Source of the DNA: Nonomuraea montanisoli
Lineage (GTDB): Bacteria; Actinomycetota; Actinomycetes; Streptosporangiales; Streptosporangiaceae
Length of the DNA stretch: 64,000 nt
Assembly (NCBI RefSeq): GCF_013363975.1
Contig: NZ_JABWGN010000002.1
Span: forward strand, 124,001-188,000
Direction of reading: 5' to 3'
In this document: in pieces, positions 1-9,951 of the stretch
How the letters are laid out: the number at the start of each line of letters is the position of its first letter
How positions within the stretch are numbered: position 1 is the stretch's first letter
The notes under the pieces: generated by a model
What the model saw: only the letters and a program-made list of their open reading frames with translations
Databases searched by the model: none
What the model was told of the DNA's origin: nothing
Translations under genes and position numbers: made by a program

Positions 1-1620
<1,620 letters not shown>

Positions 1621-1713
1621 CCCCTTCCGATATTTACCGCAATTTACCGCAAAACGGACAGTAGTCGGATCCAGTCACGGGAACGCCTCCGCAGAAGGAA
1701 CGGGGGGACTCTC

Positions 1714-2277
1714 ATGACCCTGACCGATGAGATCCTCGACCGGCTCGGCGACCCCGGCCTGGAGCAGTTCGCCGGGATGCTGGGCACCTGCACGGCCACC
1801 ACGCGCACCGTGCTCCAGGTGGTCACCGGCACGATCGTCGGCGGCATGGCCCGCAACGCCGACGACCCCGACGGCGCCGAGGCGCTGCGCGGCGCGCTGG
1901 AGGACCACGTGGACGCCGATCCCTTCAACGGCGACATCGCGTCACTCACGCGTGACGGTCAGAGCATCCTCGGGCACGTGCTCGGCGCCCAGGGCACCGA
2001 GCAGGCGGCCGCCGAGCTGTCCCGCCTCGCGGGGGCCGACCCGGCGGCCCTCATGAAGATCCTTCCGCTCGTGGCGCCGATGGTCATGTCGGTGCTGGCC
2101 TGCCACGTCGCCGAGCACGACATGGAGGCCCGGGACGTCGCCGACGTCCTGCACCGCGAGCAGGCCGCGCTGCCGCTCCGCCTGACCGACTTCGTGGAGG
2201 CGCTGCTCGACGGCGTGTACGGCCCGCCGGCCCCGCTCCGCGCCCGCACCAGGCCCCGGCCGCAGGTCGACTGGTGA
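1714..2277 (+). CDS. DUF937-type protein
   Basis: A 187-residue, mostly helical, Ala/Leu-rich protein with no signal peptide. The middle part (GQSILGHVLGAQGTEQAAAE, then a helix with KILPLVAPMVMSVL) resembles the DUF937/YidB family, whose biochemical role is not known. The ATG at 1714 follows a purine-rich stretch (AGGAACGGGGGG). The gene lies 93 bases after ftsH; that gap holds two direct copies of ATTTACCGCA (1632-1651). The stop is 16 bases before the Maf gene, so the two may be co-transcribed. The family call is moderate; no function is proposed. Confidence 0.7.
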   Translation: MTLTDEILDRLGDPGLEQFAGMLGTCTATTRTVLQVVTGTIVGGMARNADDPDGAEALRGALEDHVDADPFNGDIASLTRDGQSILGHVLGAQGTEQAAAELSRLAGADPAALMKILPLVAPMVMSVLACHVAEHDMEARDVADVLHREQAALPLRLTDFVEALLDGVYGPPAPLRARTRPRPQVDW

Positions 2278-2293
2278 CCGGTAAGCTGGGACG

Positions 2294-2875
2294 GTGATCG
2301 TTCTGGCCTCTCAGTCTCCCGCTCGCCTGGCCCTTCTCCGCAGTGCCGGGCTCGACCCCAAGGTCATCGTCAGCGGGGTGGACGAGGAGACGTACTCCGC
2401 CTACTCGCCCGCCGCCCTCGCCCTCGAACTGGCCAAGGCCAAGGCGTCGGCCGTCGCGGACGGGCTGGAGGAGGGGCTGGTCATCGGCTGCGACTCGATC
2501 CTGGAGCTCGACGGCAGGCCGTACGGCAAGCCCGCCTCCGAGGAGGAGGTCGTCGAGCGCTGGCGCGTGCTGCGCGGCCGGACGGGCCGCCTGGTCACCG
2601 GCCACTGCGTCATCGACGTGGCCGCCGGCCGGCAGGCCGCCGAGGTGGCCACGACCGTCATCCGCTTCGGCCAGCCCAGTGACGAGGAGGTCGCCGCCTA
2701 CGCCGCCACGGGCGAGCCGCTCGGCCTGGCCGGCGCGTTCAGCATCGAGGGGCGGGGCGGCTGGTTCGTCGACAGCATCGAGGGCGACCACGGCAACGTG
2801 CTCGGCATCTCGCTGCCGCTGATCCGGCGGCTCTTCGACGAACTCGGCTACGCGGTGACGTCGTTCTGGCGCTAG
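2294..2875 (+). CDS. maf: Maf family nucleoside triphosphate pyrophosphatase
   Basis: 193 residues, the usual Maf length. Maf proteins hydrolyse non-canonical or modified nucleoside triphosphates to monophosphates and are linked to septum formation. The signature N-terminus is present ([20 protein letters not shown], the S-x-S-x-R motif), followed by VSGVDEE, the acidic IGCDSI segment and the family C-terminal [10 protein letters not shown] and NVLGISLPL. The start is a GTG at 2294. The stop is 10 bases before the next membrane-protein gene, so they probably form one unit. Substrate preference cannot be read from the sequence. Confidence 0.92.
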   Translation: MIVLASQSPARLALLRSAGLDPKVIVSGVDEETYSAYSPAALALELAKAKASAVADGLEEGLVIGCDSILELDGRPYGKPASEEEVVERWRVLRGRTGRLVTGHCVIDVAAGRQAAEVATTVIRFGQPSDEEVAAYAATGEPLGLAGAFSIEGRGGWFVDSIEGDHGNVLGISLPLIRRLFDELGYAVTSFWR

Positions 2876-2885
2876 CCTGCCGGGC

Positions 2886-3644
2886 ATGCGATCAGTGCGC
2901 GACTTCCTGGCGGGCGTGGGCTTCTTCTTCCAGGGAGTGGGGTGGGTCGCCCGGCACGGCCGGTGGTGGCTGTTCGGCCTGATCCCCGCGTTCATCGCCT
3001 TCGCCATCTACGTGGCCGGGCTCGTCTACCTGGGCACCAACGCCTCCGGCCTGGCCGAGACGCTGACGCCGTTCGCCGACACGTGGGCGTGGCGCGACGC
3101 GTTCCGGGTGATGGTGCAGGTGGTGCTCTTCCTCGGGGGCCTCGCCCTCGCGGTGATCACGTTCACCGCCGTGACGCTGGCGATCGGCGAGCCCTTCTAC
3201 GAGAAGCTGTCGGCGGCCGCGGACGAGGTGCCGGGCGCGGCGGACGAGCCGTGGTGGCGCACGGTGCCGCGCTCCATCAGGGACAGCCTGGTGACGCTCG
3301 GCTGGGTCATGGTCTTCAGCGTGCCGCTGTTCTTCCTGGGGTTCGTCCCGGTGGTGGGGCAGACGGTGGTGCCGGTGCTGGGGGCGGCGGTGTCGGGCTT
3401 CTTCCTGGCGGCCGAGCTGACGACGCTGTCGCTGGAGCGGCGCGGGTACGCCCGCAAGCAGCGCTTCGCCCTGCTGCGCGGCCGCAAGGGGCTGGCGCTG
3501 GGGTTCGGGGTGGCGGTGTTCGTGCTGTTCCTGGTGCCGTTCGTGGCGGTAGTGGCGATGCCGGCGGCGGTGGCGGGAGCCGCTCTGCTGGTACGGGCGG
3601 AACTCGCGGACGACGCTCCCGCCCCTGCCACGCCTGTGCCGTAG
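2886..3644 (+). CDS. EI24/CysZ-like integral membrane protein
   Basis: 252 residues with four or more hydrophobic segments, at about residues 28-48, 75-100, 140-175 and 198-225. The order and the segment AIGEPFYEKL resemble the EI24 domain shared with the CysZ sulfate transporter. Actinobacterial members are usually annotated only as EI24-domain proteins, and sulfate transport is unproven. The C-terminal tail is short and Ala/Pro-rich. It starts 10 bases after maf, so co-transcription is likely. Downstream begins a 740-base repeat-rich non-coding stretch. Confidence 0.8.
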   Translation: MRSVRDFLAGVGFFFQGVGWVARHGRWWLFGLIPAFIAFAIYVAGLVYLGTNASGLAETLTPFADTWAWRDAFRVMVQVVLFLGGLALAVITFTAVTLAIGEPFYEKLSAAADEVPGAADEPWWRTVPRSIRDSLVTLGWVMVFSVPLFFLGFVPVVGQTVVPVLGAAVSGFFLAAELTTLSLERRGYARKQRFALLRGRKGLALGFGVAVFVLFLVPFVAVVAMPAAVAGAALLVRAELADDAPAPATPVP

Positions 3645-4056
3645 CCCACATTCTCGGAGTACCCAGGTAGCGCCGGTGTGCCGCCGTGCCGCCGTGCCGC
3701 CGTGCCGGCGGGTACGGTCCTGAGGCGGCGAACCCTGACGCCGCTCCCCGACGCCGCCGTTCGTGAGGCTGCCGCTCCCCGAGGCCGCGGTCTCCCCGGA
3801 GCCGGGGTCCTCCCGAGGCCGGGTTCTCCGGAGACTGGGGTCCCCCGAGGCCCGTCGCACACCGAGGCCGTGGTTCGCCAAGGTGCCGCTCACCGAGGCC
3901 GTGGTTCGCCGAGGCCGAGGTCCCCCCGAGGCCCGTCGCACACCAGGCCGTGGTTCACCGAGACCGTCGTTCATCGAGGTCGTGGTTCGCCGAGGCTGCC
4001 GTTCGCCGAGGCCGTCGCTCACTGGGGCCGTGGATCGCCAGGTAGCGTCCGTCAGC
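3645..4056. repeat. degenerate 18-25 base repeats, non-coding
   Basis: No credible gene. From about 3760 to 4030 the sequence repeats variants of CCGAGGCCGTGGTTCGCCGA with drifting spacing. Open frames here encode only low-complexity Pro/Arg repeats on both strands. The stretch leads directly into the exact 14-base array at 4057. Confidence 0.6.
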
Positions 4057-4182
4057 ACCGCCTTACCAGGACCGCCTTACCAGGACCGCCTTACCAGGAC
4101 CGCCTTACCAGGACCGCCTTACCAGGACCGCCTTACCAGGACCGCCTTACCAGGACTGCCATGCCAGGACCGCCTTGCCGAG
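4057..4182. repeat. 14-bp tandem array (7 exact + 2 degenerate units)
   Basis: The unit ACCGCCTTACCAGG is repeated exactly seven times head to tail (4057-4154), followed by two diverged units (4155-4182). A period of 14 is not a multiple of three, and no gene covers it. There are no spacers, so it is a minisatellite and not a CRISPR. Confidence 0.97.
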
Positions 4183-4249
4183 AGGCGCTCCCCGGGCGGC
4201 CTTGTCGGGGCGACCTTGCCAGGACGGCGATGCCAGGGCCGCTGTCTAC

Positions 4250-4350
4250 AGCCCCTCCTCAGCCCCTCCTCAGCCCCTCCTCAGGCCATCTCCCTTATCC
4301 CCAGAACCCCGTTCGCCCCATCCCCCTTATCCCCAGAACCCCGTTCGCTC
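4250..4350. repeat. 11-bp triplet and a longer direct repeat
   Basis: AGCCCCTCCTC occurs three times exactly at 4250-4282. It is followed by two copies of a segment containing CCTTATCCCCAGAACCCC and GTTCG (about 4292-4316 and 4325-4348). The block lies just before the DUF4192 gene, so its promoter must sit in or beside these repeats. Confidence 0.85.
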
Positions 4351-4387
4351 GTTCGCCGAGACAGCCCCCTCCGGCACCCTCTCCGCC

Positions 4388-6004
4388 ATGACGACCAACA
4401 CCCCCACGCCCTCCCTCACCCTGGCCGGCCCCGCCGACATCCTCGCCGCCATGCCGTACCTCGTGGGCTTCCACCCCACCGACAGCCTCATCGTGGTCGG
4501 CCTCGCCCGCAGCCAGGTGAAGGTGGCCGTCCGCTGGAACCTCCCCTCCCCGCCCGGCACCCTGGGCCCCCTCCGGCACCTGTGGAAGCGGGAGGGCATC
4601 GACCGGGTCATCGTCGTCGGCTACGGCCCGGGGGAGCAGGTCACTCCGGCCGTCGACGAGGCCAGGTCGCTGGCGGCAGAGGCAGGGGTGCCGGTGGACG
4701 AGGCGCTCCGGGCCTACGAGGGGCGCTACTGGTCGTACGTGTGCGACCTGCCGCAGTGCTGCCCGCCGGAGGGCATGCCGTACGATCCGCGCACCAGCCG
4801 CGTCGCGGCCGAGGCGACCGTGCGCGGCCTGGTGGCCCTGCCCGACCGCCGATCCCTCGAACGCACCATCGCCCTGGTCACCGGCCCTGTTCGCCTGGCG
4901 ATGCGGAGGGCGACGTCCGAGGCGGTGGCGGAGACGCGGGCCGCGCTCGTGAGGTGCGGCGACGCGGACGCCTTCGCGTCCGCGTTCGTCTCCGCCGGCC
5001 TGGCGAGGATGCGTACGGCCCTGACGGCGCACGCCGCCGGGGATCGCGTCGAGGACGCCGTGGCCGCCCGGCTCGGCCTCGACCTGACCGTCATCCGTGT
5101 ACGCGACGAGGCCTGGACCCTGACCGACAGCACCCACCTGGGGCTCTGGAAGGACCTGACCCGCAGGCTGGAGCCCCGCTTCGTCCCGCCCGCCGCGTCG
5201 CTGTTCGCCATGGCCTGCTGGCGCGCAGGTGACAGCACCTTGGCGACGATCGCCCTGGAACGCGCTCTCACGATCGACCCGGCCTACTCCATGGCCAACC
5301 TCCTCATGCACGCCCTGCAGTGCCTGCTCTCCCCGGAGATGCTCCGCGGCCGCCTCCCCACACCGGCCGAGCTCGACACCGCCATGGGCCCCGCCCACGC
5401 CGGCTGGCTCTTCCCACTGCTGTCCACCATGGACGAGGAGGATCCCCCTTCACCCACGTCTGAGGAAGACCACCCACCGGCCACCGCGGAGAACAAGGGC
5501 CGCCCATCCTCATCCGTATCGGCAGAAGATCGACCGCCGACCACCTCGGAGAGGGAGGAGCAGCAACCCTCATGCGTCACCGCCGAACACCATTGGCCGA
5601 CCACCTCGGGAGGGAATGATCACCACTCCCGCGCCGCCACCGAGCATCAAGATCACCCCCAAACCTCCACCGAGGACCGGAACGACTCGCCAGCCGCCCT
5701 GAGCGAGCAGAACCACCCGTCGTCCGCCTCGCCCCCGAGCAAGCAGAGGGACCTGTCCTCCGCCCCGGTCCTGGGCAGGCCGGGCGACCCGTCCTCCACT
5801 TCGGCCCCGAGCAGGAAGGGCGACCTGTGCCCTGCCTCGCCCCCGAGCAAGCAGAGGGACCTGTCCTCCGCCCCGGCCCTGGGCAGGCCGGGCGACCCGT
5901 CCTCCACCCCGAGCGCGAGCAGGCAGAGCTATCTACTGGCCGTTCCACCGCGTCAGAGACGAGCCCCCGAAGCCTCGGAGCAGGACCATGCCCAGGCCGC
6001 CTGA
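4388..6004 (+). CDS. DUF4192 domain-containing protein with long low-complexity tail
   Basis: 538 residues. The first about 340 residues match the actinobacterial DUF4192 family (LAGPADILAAMPYLVGFHP, later AMACWRAGDSTLATIALERA and a TPR-like DPAYSMANLL). The family function is unknown. After about residue 350 comes a hydrophilic tail rich in Ser, Pro, Glu, His and Thr, and within it a 74-base segment is duplicated (5726-5799 and 5834-5907). The ATG at 4388 is chosen because homology begins there; the frame is open further upstream only through repeat DNA. No good ribosome binding site is visible. Confidence 0.85.
   Translation: MTTNTPTPSLTLAGPADILAAMPYLVGFHPTDSLIVVGLARSQVKVAVRWNLPSPPGTLGPLRHLWKREGIDRVIVVGYGPGEQVTPAVDEARSLAAEAGVPVDEALRAYEGRYWSYVCDLPQCCPPEGMPYDPRTSRVAAEATVRGLVALPDRRSLERTIALVTGPVRLAMRRATSEAVAETRAALVRCGDADAFASAFVSAGLARMRTALTAHAAGDRVEDAVAARLGLDLTVIRVRDEAWTLTDSTHLGLWKDLTRRLEPRFVPPAASLFAMACWRAGDSTLATIALERALTIDPAYSMANLLMHALQCLLSPEMLRGRLPTPAELDTAMGPAHAGWLFPLLSTMDEEDPPSPTSEEDHPPATAENKGRPSSSVSAEDRPPTTSEREEQQPSCVTAEHHWPTTSGGNDHHSRAATEHQDHPQTSTEDRNDSPAALSEQNHPSSASPPSKQRDLSSAPVLGRPGDPSSTSAPSRKGDLCPASPPSKQRDLSSAPALGRPGDPSSTPSASRQSYLLAVPPRQRRAPEASEQDHAQAA
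5726..5907 (+). repeat. coding direct repeat, 74 bp, period 108
   Basis: Two nearly identical 74-base copies (5726-5799, 5834-5907) are spaced 108 bases apart, so the frame is kept. They encode SPPSKQRDLSSAP followed by LGRPGDPSST. Only one clear base difference is seen, which suggests a recent duplication within the tail of the DUF4192 protein. Confidence 0.9.
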
Positions 6005-6087
6005 CCTCACCCCAAGCAGCGGGGTCCCGTGAGGCCCGTCACGTCACGGACATCCGTGCATGCACTGACCGGACCAGAGACGCCTGC

Positions 6088-6996
6088 TCAAGCCGTGCGC
6101 TCCTGAACGGCGACGAGCGAACCGCTCCACTCCCCGATGCGGGCAAGCAAGGTCACAGCGGTCGGAAGCGGATCGGTCGCAAGAACGCTCACGTGGAAGG
6201 CGTGCGGCATGTCCTCGTAGATGTCGAGGCTGACCGTCCCCGCGGCCTGGGACGCTGCCTCCGCGAATCGCCGCGCGTCATCAAGCAGAACCTCTCTCGA
6301 ACCGGCGACGACCAGCAGCGGCGGCAGTCCGCGAAGGTCGCCGTGGAGAGGGGACTGAGGCCCCTGATCCGGCCGGGCGTCGGCCAGGTACTGCGTCCGG
6401 ACATGGTCGAGCACGGCGCGGTCGACCACGTCCTGGCCGTCGTTGGCGTCGATCGAAGGGCTGGACAACGTGAGGTCGGTCTGCGGAGAGATGGCCAGCG
6501 CACCCGCGGGCAGGGCATCGCCGTCGCGTGTGAGCACGAGCAGCGCCGACAGCACCAGCGTGGCACCGGCGGACTCGCCGGCCAGGATGATCCGGGATGC
6601 GGGCACACCCTGAGCGAGCAGGCTCCGATACGCGGTCACCACGTCGTCGAGGGCGGCCGGATACCGGTGAGCCGGGGCAAGGCGATAGTCCACGGCCAGG
6701 ACGGGCCGGCCGGTCGCCTCGGAGAGACGGTAGGCCATGATCTGTTCCATGTCGGGATGCGTGTACTCGAAACCGCCGCCGTGGACGTAGACGGTTACTC
6801 CGCTCTCGGACACCGCATCGGCTGACTGCCTCTGCGGGGCGGTGACCCATGTGCCGGGAATGCCGCCGGTGTGCGGCAACAGGGCGGTGAGGTCGGCATC
6901 GGCCGGCAGGACAGGGGGCTGGGAGTTCATGGCGCCCATCTCGGCCAGAACCATGGCTCCGGCGTCAGGTGTGGCAGGGATGTGGGTGAGGTTCAA
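6088..6996 (-). CDS. alpha/beta hydrolase, hormone-sensitive-lipase-type esterase
   Basis: About 302 residues. The protein has the family IV (HSL) marks: oxyanion motif HGGGFEY, LAVDYRLAP, nucleophile GESAGA, a Ser/Asp/His triad with the acid in the VVAGSREVLLDD region, and the His in DMPHAFHV. It likely hydrolyses short-chain esters in the cytoplasm. The start is uncertain: TTG at 6996 has AAAGGA seven bases upstream and gives a normal length, while ATG at 6954 is the alternative. The frame is open further upstream only through Cys-rich repeat DNA. It stands alone between repeat regions, which suggests accessory DNA. Confidence 0.85.
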   Translation of the reverse strand: MNLTHIPATPDAGAMVLAEMGAMNSQPPVLPADADLTALLPHTGGIPGTWVTAPQRQSADAVSESGVTVYVHGGGFEYTHPDMEQIMAYRLSEATGRPVLAVDYRLAPAHRYPAALDDVVTAYRSLLAQGVPASRIILAGESAGATLVLSALLVLTRDGDALPAGALAISPQTDLTLSSPSIDANDGQDVVDRAVLDHVRTQYLADARPDQGPQSPLHGDLRGLPPLLVVAGSREVLLDDARRFAEAASQAAGTVSLDIYEDMPHAFHVSVLATDPLPTAVTLLARIGEWSGSLVAVQERTA

Positions 6997-6999
6997 GAA

Positions 7000-7523
7000 C
7001 AAGTCCTTTGCGTATGGGGTGGCGGCCTCTCCTCGCCCGGAGTGGCGTACAGCCGGAGGGAGACACAGCCGACGTTGGACACATTGCGTCGTGGTCGGAC
7101 ACATTGAGTTGAGGGCAGGCATATTGCGTTGGGGGCAGGCGCTGAACGGGCATCCCGACACCGCCGACAACCGGCGGACTGACCAGGGTGAGCACCCTGA
7201 TCAGTGCCGAACAAGCACGGTGCGCCGATGGTGGGCACGCTGCGCATGACGGGCACGGTGCGCCGATAGCGCCACGCTGCTCATGACGGCGGGCACGGTG
7301 CGCCGCTGGTCGCCACGCTGCGCCGATGGCGGCGGTCACCAGGAGGCACCTGATGTCGTACCGGATGCCGTACCTGGCGAAGCGCGAAGTGCGTGCGGAC
7401 ATCCGACGACCCGGCATCAGCGGAAGCGCCGAGTGGCGGTCGCCATCCGGAACGCGAGAATGCACGCCAAGCGCGCCGCTTCTCTGCAGGGCGTCAGCAC
7501 CGTGCTCGTCCTGCCGTGGTCTC
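7000..7523. other. gene-poor region with degenerate repeats
   Basis: Two decayed repeat families are visible. Variants of GGACACATTGCGT recur at about 7075-7135, and variants of GGGCACGGTGCGCCGATGG recur at about 7205-7335. Open frames here look like repeat products and were not called. No RNA gene was recognised. Confidence 0.5.
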
Positions 7524-7687
7524 GCTCACCTGGTGGTGGGCGGTGTTCACGTTGGGGTGGCGTTGCTCACCTGGTGGTGGGCGGTGCTCGCCCTGGGGTG
7601 GCGTTGCTCACCTGGTGGTGGGCCGTGTTCACCCTGGGGTGGCGTAGCTCGCCTTGGGGTGGGTCGTGCTCGCCCCGTACGGTGATC
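7524..7687. repeat. 41-bp tandem repeat, about 3.5 copies
   Basis: Units start at 7524, 7565, 7606 and 7647. Each full copy begins GCTCACCTGGTGGTGGGC and ends with a GGGGTGGCG stretch; the fourth copy is truncated and shortened. The period is 41, not a multiple of three, and the region is non-coding. Confidence 0.92.
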
Positions 7688-7735
7688 GTCCTGGCGTGCG
7701 AGTCAGCCATGCGCAGTTCCGGCGGTTGTTCAACC

Positions 7736-7813
7736 ACGGGCCTGTCTAGGGCGAGCTTGTCTTCGACCAAGAAGATCATCACAGCCCATGGCGGTGAACG
7801 ACTTTGGTCAGCG
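7736..7813 (+). pseudogene. possible remnant of a histidine-kinase ATPase domain
   Basis: In one frame the translation reads TGLSRASL, then KKIITAHGGERLW. This resembles the end of the HATPase domain of sensor kinases (TGLGLA followed by IVxAHGGxLW). No N-box, HisKA region or start fits upstream, and the sequence beyond does not continue like the family. I infer a decayed fragment. A chance match cannot be excluded in this repetitive region. Confidence 0.25.
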
Positions 7814-8175
7814 GTGACGTTGCTCGGGACCTGGATGGGCGTGTTCGGCCCTGCGATGGCCGCGCTTACCTGCGACGGCAGCACCTGCGGCAGCAGTGCT
7901 CAACGCGGTCCGCGTAGGAGCCGCGCGGGCGTGATCGGGATCAGATGAGACCGGTGAACTGAGACGTCACGAGATCAACCCCCTGATACGGTGCCTCCAT
8001 GCCGTCGGAGTTCTCCTCGCCGACGTCACGCGACACGCAGATCATTAGAGCCCGCCACCGCAGGGCTGTCAAACGTCGCCTATGTGCCCCCATGGCCGGT
8101 TTGACGGATGGTCGCAGGAGTGATGGGATCCGTCGTCAGCGTCGCGGTGTACCCGGCAAGCAGGCCGCCGAGGAC

Positions 8176-8850
8176 ATGGAGGCGCCGAAACATGGGACTC
8201 CCATGGAAAAACCCACCCCCGATGAACGCCTCATCGCGCCACATGAGCGCCGCGCCGTGCCACGTGAGCGCCTCATCGCGCCACATGAACGCCTCACAGG
8301 GGCAGACGGGCGTCTCACAGCGCCAGACGAACGCCTCAAAGCGTTCGGCAACCAGTTGATCAGTGTGCATGCCTGGCTTCGTGAAGAGCTGGCCAGACTG
8401 CGCGGCGACGTCGACGCCCACCTCGCCGGCCGTTCCGTACCACCCCGCGGGCTGCCCGCCCATTGCCTGGCGTTCTGCTCGGCTCTGGAGCGTCACCACA
8501 CCGGAGAGGACGCCGTCGCCTTTCCGGCGCTCGCCGAGCAGTTTCCTCAGTTGCTGCCGGTGCTCCATGAGCTGACCCGCGACCACGAGATCATCAGTGA
8601 CATCCTGCGCAGGCTGCAGAACCTGCTGGACGATCTGGGCGACAACGACACTGCCCAGCCTCGAGAGGTGCAAGCCGAGCTGGACGGCCTGGCGGCGCTC
8701 ATGGAATCGCACTTCACCTACGAAGAGCGGAAGATCGCCGCAGCCCTCAGCACGCTGGACATCCCGGGCTGGAACGACGCACCGCCCGCTTTCCTGCGCA
8801 CCGCCTCCGAGGATCAGGGCAACGTCAACGACAACGCTTCTCATCATTGA
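8176..8850 (+). CDS. hemerythrin HHE domain protein with N-terminal heptad repeats
   Basis: 224 residues from the ATG at 8176. The C-terminal about 150 residues are a hemerythrin-type four-helix domain. Candidate iron ligands lie in LISVHAWLREEL, ALERHHTGEDAVAFP, LTRDHEII and MESHFTYEE. Such domains bind a di-iron centre and sense or bind oxygen or NO. Residues 17-58 come from six 21-base repeats (8224-8349), giving a heptad series such as ERLIAPH. The frame is open back to 7999, but that part has no family likeness. ATG 8176 has GAGG a few bases upstream; ATG 8203 is possible. Confidence 0.82.
   Translation: MEAPKHGTPMEKPTPDERLIAPHERRAVPRERLIAPHERLTGADGRLTAPDERLKAFGNQLISVHAWLREELARLRGDVDAHLAGRSVPPRGLPAHCLAFCSALERHHTGEDAVAFPALAEQFPQLLPVLHELTRDHEIISDILRRLQNLLDDLGDNDTAQPREVQAELDGLAALMESHFTYEERKIAAALSTLDIPGWNDAPPAFLRTASEDQGNVNDNASHH
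8224..8349 (+). repeat. six 21-bp coding repeats
   Basis: Units start at 8224, 8245, 8266, 8287, 8308 and 8329. They are variants of GAACGCCTCATCGCGCCACA plus T. Each encodes seven residues (ERLIAPH, ERRAVPR, ERLIAPH, ERLTGAD, GRLTAPD, ERLKAFG). The frame is preserved and the last unit runs into the hemerythrin domain. Confidence 0.93.
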
Positions 8851-8935
8851 GCAGGCTGGACCGACCCTGCCCCATGGCTGGAGCCTGCCTCATGCGGGTG
8901 GGACGCCGACGTCCCAGCGAGCGAGGCGACGTGAA

Positions 8936-9295
8936 TCAGGTGGCGGGAGCCGCATCGCAGACGAAGCAGAACTCGTTGCCCTCCGGGTCGGCCATGACCT
9001 GGAAGGAGCCTTGATCGTCTGTGACCGTCTCGCCGATCCGCGTGGCGCCCAGCCGTAGCGCGTGGGCCGTGGCCGGCTCGATCGTGTCGACCTCGATGTC
9101 CAGGTGCAGCCGGTTCTTCACGGCCTTGTCCTCGGCGACCGGCTGGAACGCCAGCCGTACACCCCCAGGCGGTTCGACATGGGACCAGCCGCGGGCGCGG
9201 TCCACCGGGTCGCCGCCAAGCAGAGCTGCCCAGAACCGCACCAACCTCCGCGGGTCCCGGCAATCCACCACGATCTGGTTCAGGCGCGCGCACAT
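8936..9295 (-). CDS. VOC family (glyoxalase-like) protein
   Basis: 119 residues. It has the paired beta-alpha-beta-beta-beta pattern of the vicinal oxygen chelate fold: CRDPRRLVRFWAALLGG in the first half, LHLDIEVD in the middle, and the terminal VMADPEGNEFCFV. Actinobacterial members of this subgroup are glyoxalase-like and have no assigned substrate. The start is set at ATG 9295, because homology begins at MCARLNQIVVD; the frame extends 15 codons upstream without family likeness. It is monocistronic on the minus strand. Confidence 0.85.
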   Translation of the reverse strand: MCARLNQIVVDCRDPRRLVRFWAALLGGDPVDRARGWSHVEPPGGVRLAFQPVAEDKAVKNRLHLDIEVDTIEPATAHALRLGATRIGETVTDDQGSFQVMADPEGNEFCFVCDAAPAT

Positions 9296-9406
9296 GACGG
9301 TCAGAGTAGCGATGGCCGAGCACTCCACCTGGCCGACCACGGCGCCTTCGACGAGTGCCGTCGGGTGGCGCCCTCGGTCGGGTGGTGCCCTCGGTCGGCG
9401 GCGTCC

Positions 9407-9850
9407 TCAGTTGGGCGGCGCCAGGGTCTTCTCGTAGCAGCGGGTCAGCGGTGCGTTCACATACTTCCCGTACGGCTCCGTCAACCCGTAGCCACTGCTC
9501 TCGTACAGCGAGATCGCCTCGGGCTGCAACACCCCCGTGGCGAGTCGCAGGCGCCGGTAGCCCAGCCCCAGGGCCAGCTCCTCCAGTGCCGCGAGCAGCG
9601 CCCGCGCGACCCCGCGCCCCCGATGCTCCGGCGCCACGTACATCCGCTTCAGCTCGCCCGTGTCCGCGACGAGAGGCTGCACACAGCCGCACCCCACCGC
9701 CCGCTCCTCGACCGTGGCGACGAGAAACCTGGCGTCCGGCCCGACCTGCGAGCGGCCTTCGAGCCCATAGCGGTCCACCAGCTCCTGGAACGCCGCCGCG
9801 AGCAGTCTCGCCAGCTCGCCGTCAGCGGGAAGCCGTTCCTGGATCAACAT
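9407..9850 (-). CDS. GNAT family N-acetyltransferase
   Basis: 147 residues. It has the GNAT fold order: beta strands at AVGCGCVQPL, then KRMYVAPEHRGRGVARALL (motif A with the R-G-R-G-V-A acetyl-CoA pyrophosphate loop), then the motif B region ending YESSGYG. The acceptor is unknown. ATG 9850 is preferred; a GTG 33 bases upstream (9883) is also in frame. Small repeats of GGTGCCCTCGGTCGG-type sequence lie between this gene and the VOC gene (about 9357-9420). Confidence 0.85.
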   Translation of the reverse strand: MLIQERLPADGELARLLAAAFQELVDRYGLEGRSQVGPDARFLVATVEERAVGCGCVQPLVADTGELKRMYVAPEHRGRGVARALLAALEELALGLGYRRLRLATGVLQPEAISLYESSGYGLTEPYGKYVNAPLTRCYEKTLAPPN

Positions 9851-9951
9851 GCCGACATGGTACGGAACGGTCAAACATGCCACTATCCCCCAGAAAGTGC
9901 GGCGAGCTCACAACGCCAAAAGGGGCCGGCTAATCGAGAAAGAATTTCAGG

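Noticed and set aside
4057..4182. CRISPR array
   Set aside because: Units are contiguous 14-mers without spacers, and no cas genes are nearby.
3763..4387. Upstream extension of the DUF4192 gene or a separate Pro/Arg-rich gene
   Set aside because: Open only because of repeats; no conserved protein sequence and a period that does not keep frame.
7283..7948. A plus-strand gene across the 41-base repeat
   Set aside because: The product is repeat-derived and rich in Trp/Gly/Arg; the 41-base period breaks frame. Only a short kinase-like trace remains.
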